Assembly: GCA_036362985.1 (NCBI GenBank)
Contig: JAYGXS010000004.1
Location: 71,814,317 to 71,878,316 of the forward strand
From: Ligula intestinalis
Lineage: Eukaryota; Platyhelminthes; Cestoda; Diphyllobothriidea; Diphyllobothriidae
Length of the DNA: 64,000 bases
Direction: 5' to 3'
Shown here: piece by piece, positions 51,541-61,860 of the stretch
Position numbering within the stretch: the stretch's first letter is position 1
How the letters are laid out: every line of letters starts with the position of its first letter
Position numbers and translations under genes: made by a program
The notes under the pieces: generated by a model
The model's input: only the letters and a program-made list of their open reading frames with translations
Database searches by the model: none
What the model was told of the DNA's origin: nothing

Positions 51541-51734
51541 ATTTTTTGGAACCTGTTTGTAAATTCTTGCTTACGGAGTAAAGTACATTTAAGACAGTGC
51601 AAACGTAAAGTGAGCGTTTTAAAAATGCTTAAAGTTGCATTTAAGGCGAATGTTGATTAAACAAATTTTACGAAAGAGACCTAAGTCCTGTCCTGTGCTT
51701 TTAAGAACGCAATCCCAGTTGGGTTAATTCTAGC
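51541..51734. other. Unassigned sequence
   Basis: Nothing recognised. Confidence 0.35.
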
Positions 51735-52040
51735 CAACAAGCAACTGGCAAGACAGTGAGCTCGTGACTCAATAGTTAGGGTGTTTGACTCTCATCCAAA
51801 AGGTGGCGGTTTCGAGGCTCCGGTGGGACACAATTTGAGTCTAGCTATGACTGGCTGAGGAAGGCTAGTAAGCCAGAAGTTGCCATTTCAATCTCCCTTG
51901 TTTTTGCCGGTTAAATGATCTGCCTAAACTACCAGCCGCTATGGCTGCCAGGCCCTCTCTCGAGACCCCAGGTAGAACGGGACAGATGAGTTTTGTTAGC
52001 GGTCGGGTTGATGTTCATCAGTGAGTTTCAATATCCATTG
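51735..52040 (+). repeat. SINE-like family 1 unit with hammerhead, first of a tandem pair
   Basis: A complete unit of ~305 bp. It has the spacer CAACTGGCAAGACAGTGAGC, head GTGACTCAATAGTTAGGGTG, B-box region GGCGGTTTCGAGGCTCCGG, hammerhead (51849-51893), CTCCCTTGTTTTTGCCGG, the GC-rich GAGACCCCAGG, and tail GAACGGGACAGATGAG, GCGGTCGGGTTGATG, TTCATCAGTGAGTTTCAAT. Confidence 0.85.
51849..51893 (+). ncRNA. Hammerhead ribozyme-like core in SINE-like repeat
   Basis: Helix I GACTGG (51849-51854) with TCAATC (51888-51893), weakened. Core CTGAGGA (allowed CTGANGA form). Stem II GGCT (51863-51866) with AGCC (51871-51874) is perfect. GAAG replaces GAAA, a core change that would impair cleavage. Confidence 0.6.
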
Positions 52041-52285
52041 ATCTTACTCGGCAAGAAAATGAGCCTGGAGCTCAGTTGAAACCACTTGCATCTGGGTATG
52101 ACTGGCTGACGGCAGCTAAAATGCCAAACATGACTTTTCCGTTCACCTTTATCTGTGCCAACAAAAGCATCGGCCTTCTACCAACTCCTATGGTTGTCAG
52201 GGCCTCTGTTGAGGCCCAAGGTAGAGCGGGAGAGATGACCCCTGTGAGCGGTCAGGTGCGCGTTAACAATCAGTGTTTCTGATCT
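52041..52285 (+). repeat. SINE-like family 1 unit, second of a tandem pair, tRNA head shortened
   Basis: Begins with the spacer-like TTACTCGGCAAGAAAATGAG, then GGAGCTCAGTTGAAACC, GGGTATGACTGGCTGACGGC, a broken hammerhead region, TTCACCTTTATCTGTGCC, GTTGAGGCCCAAGGTAGAGC, and GAGCGGTCAGGTGCGCG. Repeat period between the two 3' landmarks is about 245 bp because part of the head is deleted. Confidence 0.8.
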
Positions 52286-55200
52286 CTTTTTCACTGCCCG
52301 GAAACAAGTCGTGTAATATTGGATTTAAACATAGAACTTTATAGATTACATCCACGATCTTTAGCTTTCGGCCAGAGGGCAAGTTTCTGCATTTCACCAT
52401 GACCCGCCTGGTACTGCTTTCTTAGTCGAACGTCGAGCCAAGGAACCTGTAAGAGTGAGACAGAGAGACGTCGGGTTGGCCAAAGAAAGGAGAATTTTAC
52501 TGCGACAAGCACGGTACAACAAGTCAGAGCAGTGTGCCAGGTCCAACAGAATTAGGGATCAAACAATGGTGAGTTAAGTCCATTAGGCCAATCAGCTTTT
52601 GGCTGCTGGCGTGACTGGTGTGATCAAATTTGGAATTATCAATTTGGTGACTGCAATTATTGTTTGCTGCTGATGGCCGATCGATAGCCTGCTGTGCGCG
52701 CCGCTAGCGCAGGCTATCTTTCTGTTAGGCGTATACTTTCAGAATAATCGTTGGAATAGACGCATTCCCAGCAGAAGCATATTTGTATATTTCTTGCACA
52801 CGGTCCCGAGTGGTTTTAATGCATTGCTGGTGTGTAAAGAAACTAAAACAATTCTTTAAAAAACGCGTTAGGGCTACTTTATTTGGTTTATTTGTTACGC
52901 ATTGATCATCTTTCTAATATGTCTAAATGAGCGTGAAATAACAGTACTGCGTTTTTGAAAATCTTCACCTGAACTCCAGTTGCATTGGGCTGTAGCCCTC
53001 AGGAGAAAATAGTTAAGGAGAAGATGAAAGACAGGCAGCGTTCCATTATAATTAATATTGCGCAAACATCCCCTAAATATTTACCCAAGAGACCGTCAAG
53101 AGCTTAAAACAAGGGTCGTAGGAGCCATATCATAAAAATGGTATCGAAAAACTGGCCGACTGATAAGGGCTTTCTTTCCTATAACTAAGCAAAAAACAGA
53201 AGGATTTTAAATCGATTGAGTCACGTGACGTGTAACCTATGGAAAAAAGGTTCGCTCGTCTTCCTTTCGACAAAACATCATCAATAAGATCGTGCTGGTT
53301 TTCGATGCAGCTGCAAATCGATCACCTTTAACAGTTATACTTTCGCATGCAATTTGAACCAAAATACCAAGATGCATTTTTTTATTCAAAATTTATTGTG
53401 ATGCTACTTATAATGATTTAACATAATTCAACGGTATTTCATTTAGGTGGGGATGCTGCCGGCTTTGTAAATGTACACGCTCCAGAAGTTCGCAATAGAG
53501 TAGCATGATTCGATGTTTGAGAAAAGGGGCAAACCAAGATTTTTGTTTGTAATCGTTAGGTCAAAACTTTACCATTTTTCAACTGTTCATCTTGAACAAG
53601 GAGTATCTTATTAGGATATTTTTCAGACTGTGATATATCCATTCATAAAATATCGTATTATGTAGCCTAATCGCACGCCATTTCAGTCATGCCAGGATTT
53701 TGGCTTCTTTAAGAGTTTTCTTTCTTCCTGACTGCTTATGAAATATATAGTGCAAAAATGCCTACTTAATAATTATAGGCTTACCTCTTTTCTTGTAATG
53801 CGCTTATACATTCAAATTTATTTTAAAGATAATATTTATAGTTCGCTTGGAAACATATTGTGCCTTCTTCAAGTATACTACTTGCAGAAGCGTATATTTT
53901 GTAGTTTTGTCTACACAGGATGTAAACAGCAGGCAATATTGAAACCTTTAATTCAAATGTAACGGACATTAGTTTCAAAGATTTTCGGAAATTTAGGCAT
54001 TTTTTGTAAAAGCGAAATATACCTGTTATTTGATCGTAATATTTAAGTAAGGCGTAGTTGTCTACCAGACGAGTAGGAAAAGAATACTTTTAAGGATTTT
54101 TACTCAAAAATCTATTCGAATATAAAAGGGCAATGAAAATCAGTGAGCTGAATGCATGCTTAATAAGCAGCCAATTTTACGGCATAAAAATTTTTAAGCT
54201 GTCGGAAGGAAGCTTCTTAAAGAGCAGACATCCAGACAAGACTGAAATGACTTGAGTTTAGGTTCGATTGTCCCTTATAATGGGCTTATCTACACGTCTG
54301 ACTATCATTTCTTCTAAAGTACTACCTTTCACCTTTCAAGGCGTTAGGTCAATATTTTTTGTTAGTAAAAAGAGGCCAATTTTGAATAATCTTGACCTTG
54401 ACTTTTATTGTTGTGCACGCAATCGGTTTGTTCTGATGCATGGAAATATTGCGCACTTAATCATATACTTACGAGAAGATCTGACCGAAAATGGGTTAGA
54501 CACGTCTGAACAACTACTCATACCAAAATTTTTATTATCTGATGCATAGCATAATGGATAAAGTCTAATCATTTCGTAATTCGCAGTTTTTGTCAATTCA
54601 CTTCAATTCCGTTTACCACCCTGGTTCGATTGGTGTATTTTGATTTGACCAGTGCCAAATGCTACTCAAATCCTTTTTATCTTGCAAACGTAAAAGGGTT
54701 TATGCAATGCGTCTTTGGGCAAAACGAACCAAAAGGAATTTAAGAAAATGTATATTAAATTAAATCGTTAACATTTGCGAATTTTTTATGCTGCTGCCAT
54801 TTGCCAAATCATTACAAGCGGGAAAGATAAAAGGGCAACCCACCTGGTAGAAAATGCATGTAAATTAATTGTTATTACTAATTTTTATAGTAAGTCGAGC
54901 ACCAGGGATGCTTGGAACCGAATTATTACATCACTTCCAATATCTGCTGTCCTTTAAAATTTCGTTTGGAAGCCAGTTCTGTATTACTCCTTTATAATAC
55001 GACTCTCCTATTCTATACAAACATGGAAACTCCCTTCCAAATCTGCGTCCACTCTGGTAAGTTATCAGACACGGGATCACGCATGTTTCTCGCGTTCATG
55101 AGATAGGTCCTTCGAATGTAACCTTCTTGGAGTATTCTCATTCATGAATATTGAAACATTCACTATGGTATATACGTAATTGCCGATTGGCTGTTGGAGT

Positions 55201-55299
55201 CTTTCCCCCCCCTCGAACTGACGATTCTCTCTCTAGACAAACGCTTACATAATGTTATTTGTATCCTTGATCAAACCAGGAAAGACAACATGCCCATAT
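52286..55299. other. AT-rich unassigned sequence
   Basis: No gene or known repeat recognised. A small perfect inverted repeat GATAGCCTGC/GCAGGCTATC lies at 52683-52718 with a GC-rich 16-nt loop. All open frames are under 95 codons and without motifs. Confidence 0.4.
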
Positions 55300-55540
55300 T
55301 GGAGTGGTTCGACCTTCGGTTGCAGCAATACCTGGAGTTGGGTATGACTGGATGATGATGGCTGAAAAGCCAGAAATGGTCATTCCAGCCTCCCTTTTAT
55401 TCGCCGACAATTTTCATGGGCTTAAACTAATACTCGCTGAGTGGCTGCTAGCGGTTATCGAGAATGACCTAAAGGGCAGAGTGGGATGGCTGGTCTCCGT
55501 AAGCAACCATCGAAAGTTGTCAATATTACTAAAGAACTTA
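55300..55540 (+). repeat. SINE-like family 1 unit with hammerhead
   Basis: GTGGTTCGACCTTCGG (B-box region), GGAGTTGGGTATGACTGG, hammerhead (55346-55390), TCCCTTTTATTCGCCGAC, and tail GGCAGAGTGGGATGGC, then GTAAGCAACCATCG. A further partial head (TAGTTCTGAGCCTTGGGTGC) follows at 55598-55620. Confidence 0.8.
55346..55390 (+). ncRNA. Hammerhead ribozyme-like core in SINE-like repeat
   Basis: Helix I GACTGG (55346-55351) with CCAGCC (55385-55390), one mismatch. The core box reads ATGATGA, so the first C is A. Stem II TGGCT (55359-55363) with AGCCA (55368-55372) is perfect around a GAAA tetraloop. GAAA box at 55373-55376. Helix III is ATGGTCAT. Stem II has gained a fifth pair relative to the common form. 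Confidence 0.65.
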
Positions 55541-55664
55541 GCAGTACAGAGACCTCTGAGCGCAGTGGATGGAGCATTGAACTTGTAGCAAACCGCTGGT
55601 AGTTCTGAGCCTTGGGTGCTGCAAAAGTTGCGGCCACCAGCTATAGAGCGGATCTTAGTGTAGG

Positions 55665-55845
55665 CACATAAACAATGCCAGTAAACATTATCAAGAGTAG
55701 AATGATGAATACTGACTTAAAAGCCGTCCTCAGCCAGTAATACTCAACTCCAAGTGGTGCATTATCCGAGGCACAAAACCGTTATCTGTTAATTAGATTT
55801 TCAACGGTCTAACCATCAAGCCACGAGACTTTTGGCTCGATAACA
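55665..55845 (-). repeat. SINE-like family 1 unit, inverted relative to its neighbour
   Basis: Minus strand: AGTCTCGTGGCTTGATGGTT (A-box region), TTGTGCCTCGGATAATGC, CTTGGAGTTGAGTATTACTG, and GGCTGAGGACGGCTTTTAAG. Hammerhead pairing is lost. Head-to-head or tail-to-tail arrangement with 55300-55540. Confidence 0.75.
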
Positions 55846-56779
55846 TGGACTTTCCTTGATGAAGCCTCACAAGACGCCAAGGGAACTCAATCGTTGCCTG
55901 TATCGCATGTAAACCCCCTTAGAGTGCGTGTGTATGCCCTCTTTAATGTTGAGTCCACTACCAGTAGTAGAAAGCCGGAATATCCGAATCCTTTGAGGAT
56001 TTCCTAGCCTGCTTATTATATGGTAATCTTCTTTCTGCTTTAGGGTTCTCACACCCAATGGTACACACATAGACGGTCAGACGTTCTTCGCCGGTAGCAT
56101 AAACCTAGAAGACAGTGACGAAATGTTGGAGGTCGGACGGCCATCAAACAAAAAAATGCAAGATGTGGTTAACCAAATGCAGGTCAGAAATCAGGCCACA
56201 CTGGTCTCACTAACATATGTTTCAATCCTGAAATCATGCCCTATTTAAAAATGCACAGAATGCTCAGCGAGTTCCCTGGTGAAGAGGCATAGTAACTGTG
56301 ACGTGCGCGTGACAGCCTTGCGCAGCATCCCTCGCACTTTATCCTCCACCCACCCGCCCACTTCAACTCAATAATTAGAAAGACGTCGCAACCGAAAACG
56401 GAATTTCGAGCATAGCCCGCCTACTCGTGGCACGCACATACCCGCCCACAGTGACTAGAATTTCACACGAATGGGATGGGGCCAAATGTGGGCACATTCT
56501 GAACACCGCGGACGGGGGGTGGTGGACAGAGTAATCCCCTAACCTGGCAGGCTTGTAAGCCATGCATTTTAGCGCATTAAGATAGTCTAAAAACTATTAG
56601 AATTGATTGTTAGGAGGAAATACGCTAAAGTGTCTAAGAGACAAAGTTACGACAGACAAAAGCATTATATTTCCGTGCAGCAGTTCACTGTCAAAGTAAT
56701 TTGATGCTGGGGGGTGGGGTAAAAGCGATTGGTGACATTTATTAGCCCATCTATATGCTCGACAGTTCAATCGTTGTTT
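55846..56779. other. Unassigned sequence
   Basis: No gene recognised. 56270-56540 is C-rich on the plus strand with CCACCC motifs but no known repeat. Confidence 0.4.
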
Positions 56780-57195
56780 TCGATGACAGCTGTGGTGCGC
56801 TCCACAGCAGGGCGCTGGATGATTGGCGACTTGCCCCGGATTAAAGCGGGAGAAAACTTGCGCTGCGTCTGATAACTTCGCTGTACCGTAGGTATTAATA
56901 CAGAGTCCAGTAGACCGGATAGGGCGCATATGGTCCTCATGGCCGGGACCATCCCTCACCGTGCCGCAACACCTGAAGGGCGGGATCTCAGCTGTTTGCA
57001 AATTCCATAAAGGCCCCATTAGGGTAAAAGCCATTGCAGCTTGCATCTCAGTCCGCCAATAAGTCATTTTACACTGACGGCGCGGTCCGAGTTATCCCGT
57101 CAGTTGGCGACCTTCCGAGCTACCACGGGTTTTAGCGCACTTTGGTAGATCCTAGTGGGTTAGCTGGCTGAAAGTGGGAAAAATACGCTAAGTCA
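56780..57195 (+). repeat. GC-rich interspersed repeat, copy A
   Basis: Landmarks CATAAAGGCCCCATTAGGG (57006), GCCATTGCAGCTTGCATCTC (57029), CCCGTCAGTTGGCGACC (57095) and TTTTAGCGCACTTTGGTAGA (57130) recur in the same order at 57690, 57714, 57812 and 57843. Its left part (CGCTCCACAGCAG at 56799) has a counterpart at 20669. The minus-strand open frame 56597-57067 lies mostly inside it and shows no family signature. Confidence 0.7.
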
Positions 57196-57333
57196 TCGAC
57201 CTCACGCTCTCTGTCACGGACAGCATCAGGCCACTGTCCTGTCCGAACAGGTGAGTTGGCTGACGTGGGGTGGACAAAAATGGCTGGCGGAGCTAACGAA
57301 CACGTCTGGGCGAGTCACAGCGCAACCTAGCCC

Positions 57334-57341
57334 CTTTTATA
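57334..57341 (-). promoter_or_regulatory. TATA-box-like TATAAAAG
   Basis: Minus strand TATAAAAGGGGC. A good TATA match, but it overlaps the possible splice donor of the candidate exon, so both readings cannot easily be right. No downstream gene is recognised on that strand. Confidence 0.25.
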
Positions 57342-57346
57342 CATAC

Positions 57347-57493
57347 GACAGTTCCCCCTTCGATTTGGACTTTGGGCACCACATGCTCTAACAAGCCGTA
57401 GCAAGTGCTGAAGTTAGCCAAAGCAGACACTGAGGCAAGCTGGGAAAACTGCACAAAGGCTACCGCGAGCAGAAGCAACGCAGCCACTTTCAC
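57347..57493 (-). CDS. Possible first exon of a small secreted protein
   Basis: Minus-strand frame from a GTG at 57493 reads VKVAALLLLAVAFVQFSQLA, then SVSALANFSTCYGLLEHVV: a textbook signal-peptide pattern (basic residue, hydrophobic core, small residues before a cleavage site near VSA-LA). It is followed by PKVQIEGGTV and a strong splice-donor match GTATGT at 57346-57341. There is no ATG in frame before the upstream TGA, so either the start has mutated from ATG, the exon is internal, or it is chance. No family recognised. Gene context is repeat-rich (similar GC-rich repeats on both sides). Confidence 0.25.
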
Positions 57494-57667
57494 GAATGAA
57501 ATTAGAGTTCAAGCAGACTCGCGGGAAACCTGCTCACTTGCTCACACTCCCACCTCCGTTTCCGATCAAAAAACAAAGTCAATAAGACCGGGGATGAGGG
57601 AGGGTGTAGATGGCTGGCACGATAAACACTCAGCACGCGCACACTTGACACAGCCATCTCGCTAGGT

Positions 57668-57915
57668 ATGCTCCCGAGTGCGCGGGAGCGCCATAAAGGC
57701 CACATTAAGAGGGAGCCATTGCAGCCTGACTCTCAGTCCTCCCTCTCCTCCCGTACGCACACACAGACACACGCGTACAGAAGGAGCAGCTACGTGGGGG
57801 GGCCGAGTTTTCCCGTCAGTTGGCAAGCCCTCCAAGTCGTGGCTTTTAGCGCACCGTGATAGATTCAAGCGCATTCATACTTAGTATAGTGAGGGGGGAA
57901 ACGCACTGAGGGTCA
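57668..57915 (+). repeat. GC-rich interspersed repeat, copy B
   Basis: Same landmarks as 56780-57195 in the same orientation, about 685 bp downstream. Starts with the perfect hairpin GCTCCCG/CGGGAGC (57670-57689) and includes a CA-rich segment at 57760-57780. Confidence 0.75.
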
Positions 57916-58640
57916 ACCTCACTCCCTCCCCCACCATCTAGCGACCGCCTAGCTGCTCGGACACCTGAACTGGGGCCTAAAACTCAGTGAAAGCGCGAAC
58001 GCATACATCGACAGGGGTTCAGCCCCGAGAGAAAATGCCGGTGCCTGCCAGGCCGCAGGGCCGTGGTTTGCCAAAGTATGGCATTGCATATGCATACAAA
58101 CATACATACATGCATGCGTACATACATGCACACATATATACCAGCGGATAAGAAGAGCCAAACTCCGTCTGAATGCAGAACATGAAGAGCTAGCTCCCTG
58201 TTGGCTTCTAAATTAAACGCCCCAAGTATTATGGAATTATGAATAATGGCGTTTCTTAAACTAATCAAAACTTTTAAGGATACGTTAACATAAACTGTAG
58301 GTCCTTGTTAGAAACCATTTCTCAATACCATGATAGTCAGAAAATGCGCAGTCTTTGAAGTGCGCATTTAGTTTTAAACAGTCATAGGTTTATAGTACAA
58401 TCAGATAAACTCAATTCCAAAATTCACGAAATATATATTTTTTTAATAGCGTAAGACGGAGGAACATGAAAGACGACATCATTACAAATCTATCTTTGAA
58501 CATGCTCAGCTCTACCAGGTTTACGATGCTTTGTTTCAACGCAAGGAGTCGAAGCGGCTGAGACATCGTTTTCGAGGTATGCAAATATGCATCCATACAG
58601 CATTCTGCCTTTTATAATGATTTTTAACTTTGCGAAAATT
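57916..58640. other. Unassigned, with a CATA/CATG simple repeat
   Basis: 58088-58140 is a degenerate four-base repeat (CATA and CATG units). Otherwise nothing recognised. Confidence 0.45.
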
Positions 58641-58654
58641 CCCATTGAAAATTT

Positions 58655-58720
58655 CAGAAGATAAATTGGCGAAAATACGTTTGTTTTCGATAAATTCTCG
58701 TCGGGCCTTTACATTTATAT
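58655..58720 (-). ncRNA. Hammerhead-like core in PLE terminal segment
   Basis: Minus strand: CCGACGAGAATTTATCGAAA followed by ACAAACGTATTTTCGCC. Boxes CGACGA (first base changed from CTGANGA) and GAAA with a 2-bp stem II (GA/TC), and ACGTA after the box. Weak structure, shown mainly because all four copies of this terminus (27441, 51412, 58655, 61770) keep it in recognisable form. Confidence 0.4.
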
Positions 58721-58741
58721 GGTATGAATGAACTATGGTGG

Positions 58742-59596
58742 TTATTGGACAGATGAAGTGTTCTCGTTGTCACGGTGGGGAGGAGGGGCGAGAAAAGAGG
58801 TGTGGGGGAAGTTGGGGGAGTTGAGATCAGTGTCAATGTCTAGACGGCCCGGCGTCCAAGACCGCCGATAAGGTGTGCGTAGCTGGACTTGGGACTTCGT
58901 CGTCTCTGCGGGGTCTGTTTCCGAGGCCTTTGGTCTGCTGTGGGTGGCCGTGTTACCTAGTTTCGCCCATGGCAACTGGGGCGCCGCGACGAAATTATTT
59001 TGGGCACATAGCAGCGGTCTACGTAGCCTGATGGCGGCCGCCTCTGCCGTCGCCAACAGATGCTGTCCGAAGAGTTTTGAGTAGCTTGAAGGCAACTTGT
59101 CAATCACTTGGAAAGCCTCTTCGGCATCCACGCGATGGTTTGAGTCTACCAGGTGCGCTAAGATTGAATTGTTGACACCTTTAAGCTCGCCCTTCCCTAA
59201 CCATGCGGGTATGTGTTCCCTTACTCCTTTTGACAAGCGCTGGCTCGTGCGACCAATATATCCTACCCCACGGGAACAGGTAAATGAATGTATGCACATT
59301 GAGGTGGTCTGGGCTGGCAGTTTATCCGTAATCTCTCCGTATAGGATGGGAGTAGTCGAGAACAATACATGGGCGTTGGCTGCTGGGAAGGTAGTTGTTA
59401 TGGCTTGACTCAGGCGCCTCCTTAGTAGTTCGCTTGATCCGTCCCCTGGAAATGGGACACTGATGAAGATTCGTTTCTTCTCCACTGTAAATACTGAGGG
59501 CTTTGGCGGCCTTTCAGCCATGTTTTTTAGCGATAAATCGACAAGGATACCTATTTTGTCGAAACACGCCTTCAAAAATCTTAAGCTCCTCTTCAA
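58742..59596 (-). pseudogene. Penelope-like GIY-YIG endonuclease domain
   Basis: Uninterrupted for 284 codons, the longest intact PLE frame here, but it starts by frame change and not at a true start codon. Residues 24-66: linker KNMAERPPKPSVFTVEKKRI and FISVPFPGD. 76-99: HVLFSTTPILYGEITDKLP. 101-128: GIY-YIG core CIHSFTC, VGYIGRTSQRL, REH. 143-162: NSILAHLVDSNHRVDAEEAF, a conserved C-terminal segment. After ~residue 205 the sequence is polar and not conserved. All core residues expected of the nuclease (Tyr-Ile-Gly, Arg, Glu, His) are present. It would nick target DNA during integration. Confidence 0.9.
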
Positions 59597-59599
59597 TGC

Positions 59600-59780
59600 T
59601 ATCAGTCGAGCAAATCCTCTTCGCCCTTTGCGTCAAACACCGTACTAAGTTTTGTTTGAAGTTCAACGGTACGAAACTAGCGAAATTCATGTATTGCCCG
59701 GACCACGTCCTCTTGCGATAAACCCTACGTTGAATGCTCCCATTGGCTCTTTTTCTCGGAAGATAAAGTGTTCAAAGGGC
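59600..59780 (-). pseudogene. Penelope-like RT C-terminal segment
   Basis: Minus strand reads YRKRTWSGQYMNFASFVPLN, FKQNLVRCLTQRARRICSTD, SIEEELKIFEGVF. This corresponds to the segment after the RT palm in the element at 16332-17903 (GQYLHYLSFVPIQ). The frame changes near 59560-59600 before the endonuclease frame. RT catalytic motifs are not found upstream. Confidence 0.8.
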
Positions 59781-60170
59781 GCTTACGGTCACAGACGCCT
59801 GGCGTTAATTAAATCCTTAATTTTAATCAATATCGTGCGTAATTTTTGTTTCCTTTCGAAAGTTGTAGTCTCGAAGTGTTTTACAAATTTTAGCAGCGCA
59901 AATAAATCTAGAACTATTTCATTCAACCCAATATGTGGACCTTTAAATGGGTTTCCTTACATTCACCTTTATTAAGTTTTCTCTGCCAAAATAAGTGTTT
60001 TATATGTATGCATTTTTCTCTTGGGTTTTTGATAACCATGCAACTGCAAATAGATTTGATAGAAAACATATAGAAATATATCCTTAGTAATATTCATTTT
60101 ATAACGAATTATGACTTCTTCAATGTTTATACTTAACGATAGCGCATCTTTCGGTTTAAAGAACGCTTCC
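59781..60170. other. Unassigned sequence
   Basis: Immediately upstream of the PLE. No RT palm motif is visible, so the element appears 5'-truncated near 59780. Confidence 0.4.
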
Positions 60171-60174
60171 AAGT

Positions 60175-60340
60175 TGTATTGCCGACAAAATAAGGGCGAC
60201 TGGGATGGCCATTTCCGGCTTATTAGTCGCCGTCAGACAGTCATACCCAACCCGAAGTTTTTCACTAAGCGAGAATCACACTTGTGACCTTTGCGACTTA
60301 CGCACCAACCATCAAGTCCCCAACTCTTGTTTTGTTTAGT
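60175..60340 (-). repeat. SINE-like family 1 unit with hammerhead, minus
   Basis: Minus strand: GAGTTGGGGACTTGATGGTT (A-box region), CAAGTGTGATTCTCGC, CGGGTTGGGTATGACTG, hammerhead (60198-60242), CGCCCTTATTTTGTCGG. The 3' half is missing. Confidence 0.8.
60198..60242 (-). ncRNA. Hammerhead ribozyme-like core in SINE-like repeat
   Basis: Helix I GACTG (60242-60238) with CAGTC (60202-60198), perfect. The core reads CTGACGG (last A changed). Stem II retains AAGCC and ACTAATAAG elements. GAAA box intact. Helix III ATGGCCAT is a perfect palindrome. Confidence 0.6.
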
Positions 60341-60354
60341 TACGTCGTGAGGTA

Positions 60355-60525
60355 TTGTAAATCGTTGATAAATAGTCACCGATCACTAGCGGAACTCAAG
60401 CTGGCCCTGACAGCGGCCATAGCGGCTTTTAGTCTAGAGCCCTAGAACTGAGACCCAAGACACCGCGGGACAAGTGAGTTCCGGCAAAGATCGGTACAAC
60501 TTCATCAACAAGTATCAGTTTCCAA
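60355..60525 (+). repeat. SINE-like family 1 3' part, plus, opposite to its neighbour
   Basis: CACTAGCGGAACTCAAGCTG, AGAACTGAGACCCAAGACAC, GCGGGACAAGTGAGTTCCGG and TTCATCAACAAGTATCAGTT are the 3' landmarks on the plus strand, so the 5' and 3' halves here lie in opposite orientation. Confidence 0.7.
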
Positions 60526-61355
60526 CTTGCTGAATATATTTATACTCTAGCTGCCGTTACCCTTGTATTTTTAAAGTTTATAAAATACGTGTGGTGCACA
60601 GTCAATTTAAGCAAACTTATATGTTAAGCTACGTTGTGAAAACGTATCCGTATAATTTTCATACCTATTTGTTATAATAGGTAACATTTTGCACGTTTTA
60701 TAAGCAACATTATAAAATTCATAGACCCAATATATTACGAATAAGCACTTCGTGGACTTTAAAAATCTCAATTTACGGCCATTTGAGACAGCAGCTACAG
60801 ATTCTTAAGGTAAAGATGTTGAAACAGGTGTAGTTGGTTAATAATTGAGTAAAGATTTGTTTAAACCTAGTTTTTCCATTGGAAAACACCATACTACTGA
60901 AGTAGTCATTGTGTACAATGTGCACGTTTTGCATTTGGTCAGGAAATAAAATCTTGCTTAAAATCCGGGATACTGCTGTTTTGAAATACGTCGAAATTGG
61001 GCTATAGAATAATGTAAACTTAACAAATCCTTGAGCATTTTTAGGCTGGTGCATTTATATATCTATCCACAAAAAATGAGTGCATTTGTAGAAGAAATCA
61101 CGTAGTTTTCAGAGTCGACGGTTTGCAAAAAAATTGGCCTCAAAACTCTGATAAGCGTGAAGGAGAATGGGCCGCCAGTAAAGGTACAGCGATGCGCGCG
61201 TTCAAATTGGTGACTTTGGCTATGGTAGCTTCGGCGCCTTTATGAAGTTCTTTTTAGCCGCACGAGACCGGTCTGCATAACCCGATTGCAACCACTTTGG
61301 TTGCAATATACGGCATTTAACCAATGGATTAAAATATAATGAGGAAATCTTTTAG
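60526..61355. other. AT-rich unassigned sequence
   Basis: No gene or repeat recognised. Confidence 0.4.
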
Positions 61356-61360
61356 AACAG

Positions 61361-61633
61361 TCAGAAAACCTCTCTCGCATTCATGCGATTACCTGAGTCT
61401 ACCATGAGCGCTATAATGGAACGGTTGATGCCCTTATCCTTGTTGGAAGATGCTCCCGCAATCTTTTGGACAAACGCCGACTCAAGCGAACAATATATTC
61501 TGCCCTGCAGAAGATGCTGAATGAATAGGTGCACAAAGAGGTAGTCTGGGCTGACAGTTTGCCTTGATCTCTCTGCATAGGATATATGCAGTCGACAAGT
61601 AGCCAATACCCGCCAATTTGATCGCCCCCACAT
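61361..61633 (-). pseudogene. Penelope-like GIY-YIG endonuclease fragment
   Basis: One frame spans 90 codons: LATCRLHISYAERSRQTVSP, DYLFVHLFIQHLLQGRIYCS, then SNKDKGINRSIIALMVDSGN, RMNAREVF. The last block matches NSILAHLVDSNHRVDAEEAF of the copy at 58742-59596, and YLFVHLFI matches MCIHSFTC. The YIG motif itself is degraded (GRIYCS). Inactive. Confidence 0.75.
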
Positions 61634-61860
61634 TATTATCCTTCCCGGTGGCCGACTACTTGCGACGCTGATCAGATTTTGACCTTAATTCTGACCCTCC
61701 AACCTTGACTACGGCGAGAATGTTTCTATCAACCCGCGTTTTTTTAAAATTCATTGCGGTATAAATATATAGGCCTAAAGATAATTTATCGAAAGAAAAT
61801 ACATGTTTGCCAAAATAATATGTTCGAGCATTGCAGCTGGCCTCCACTCAGATAGGAAAC
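61361..61860 (-). mobile_element. Penelope-like element endonuclease fragment with inverted terminus
   Basis: The minus-strand endonuclease remnant (61633-61361) is followed on its 5' side by the family's terminal segment in the opposite (plus) orientation at 61765-61835 (GGCCTAAAGATAATTTATCG, AAAATACATGTTTGCC). Thus a PLE with an inverted terminal piece, as at 15690-18345. Confidence 0.75.

Larger units (their letters stand above)
58645..59780 (-). mobile_element. Penelope-like element 3' half, best-preserved endonuclease
   Basis: Minus strand: RT C-terminus (59780-59600), linker and GIY-YIG endonuclease (59596-58742), then the terminal segment at 58720-58655 (ATATAAATGTAAAGGCCCGA, GAGAATTTATCGAAAACAAA). 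Same family as 27441-28320, 51412-51531 and 61361-61850. Confidence 0.9.

Noticed and set aside
56597..57067. 156-codon minus-strand frame with many Cys and His
   Set aside because: Mostly inside the GC-rich interspersed repeat and no pattern of a known zinc-finger or secreted family.
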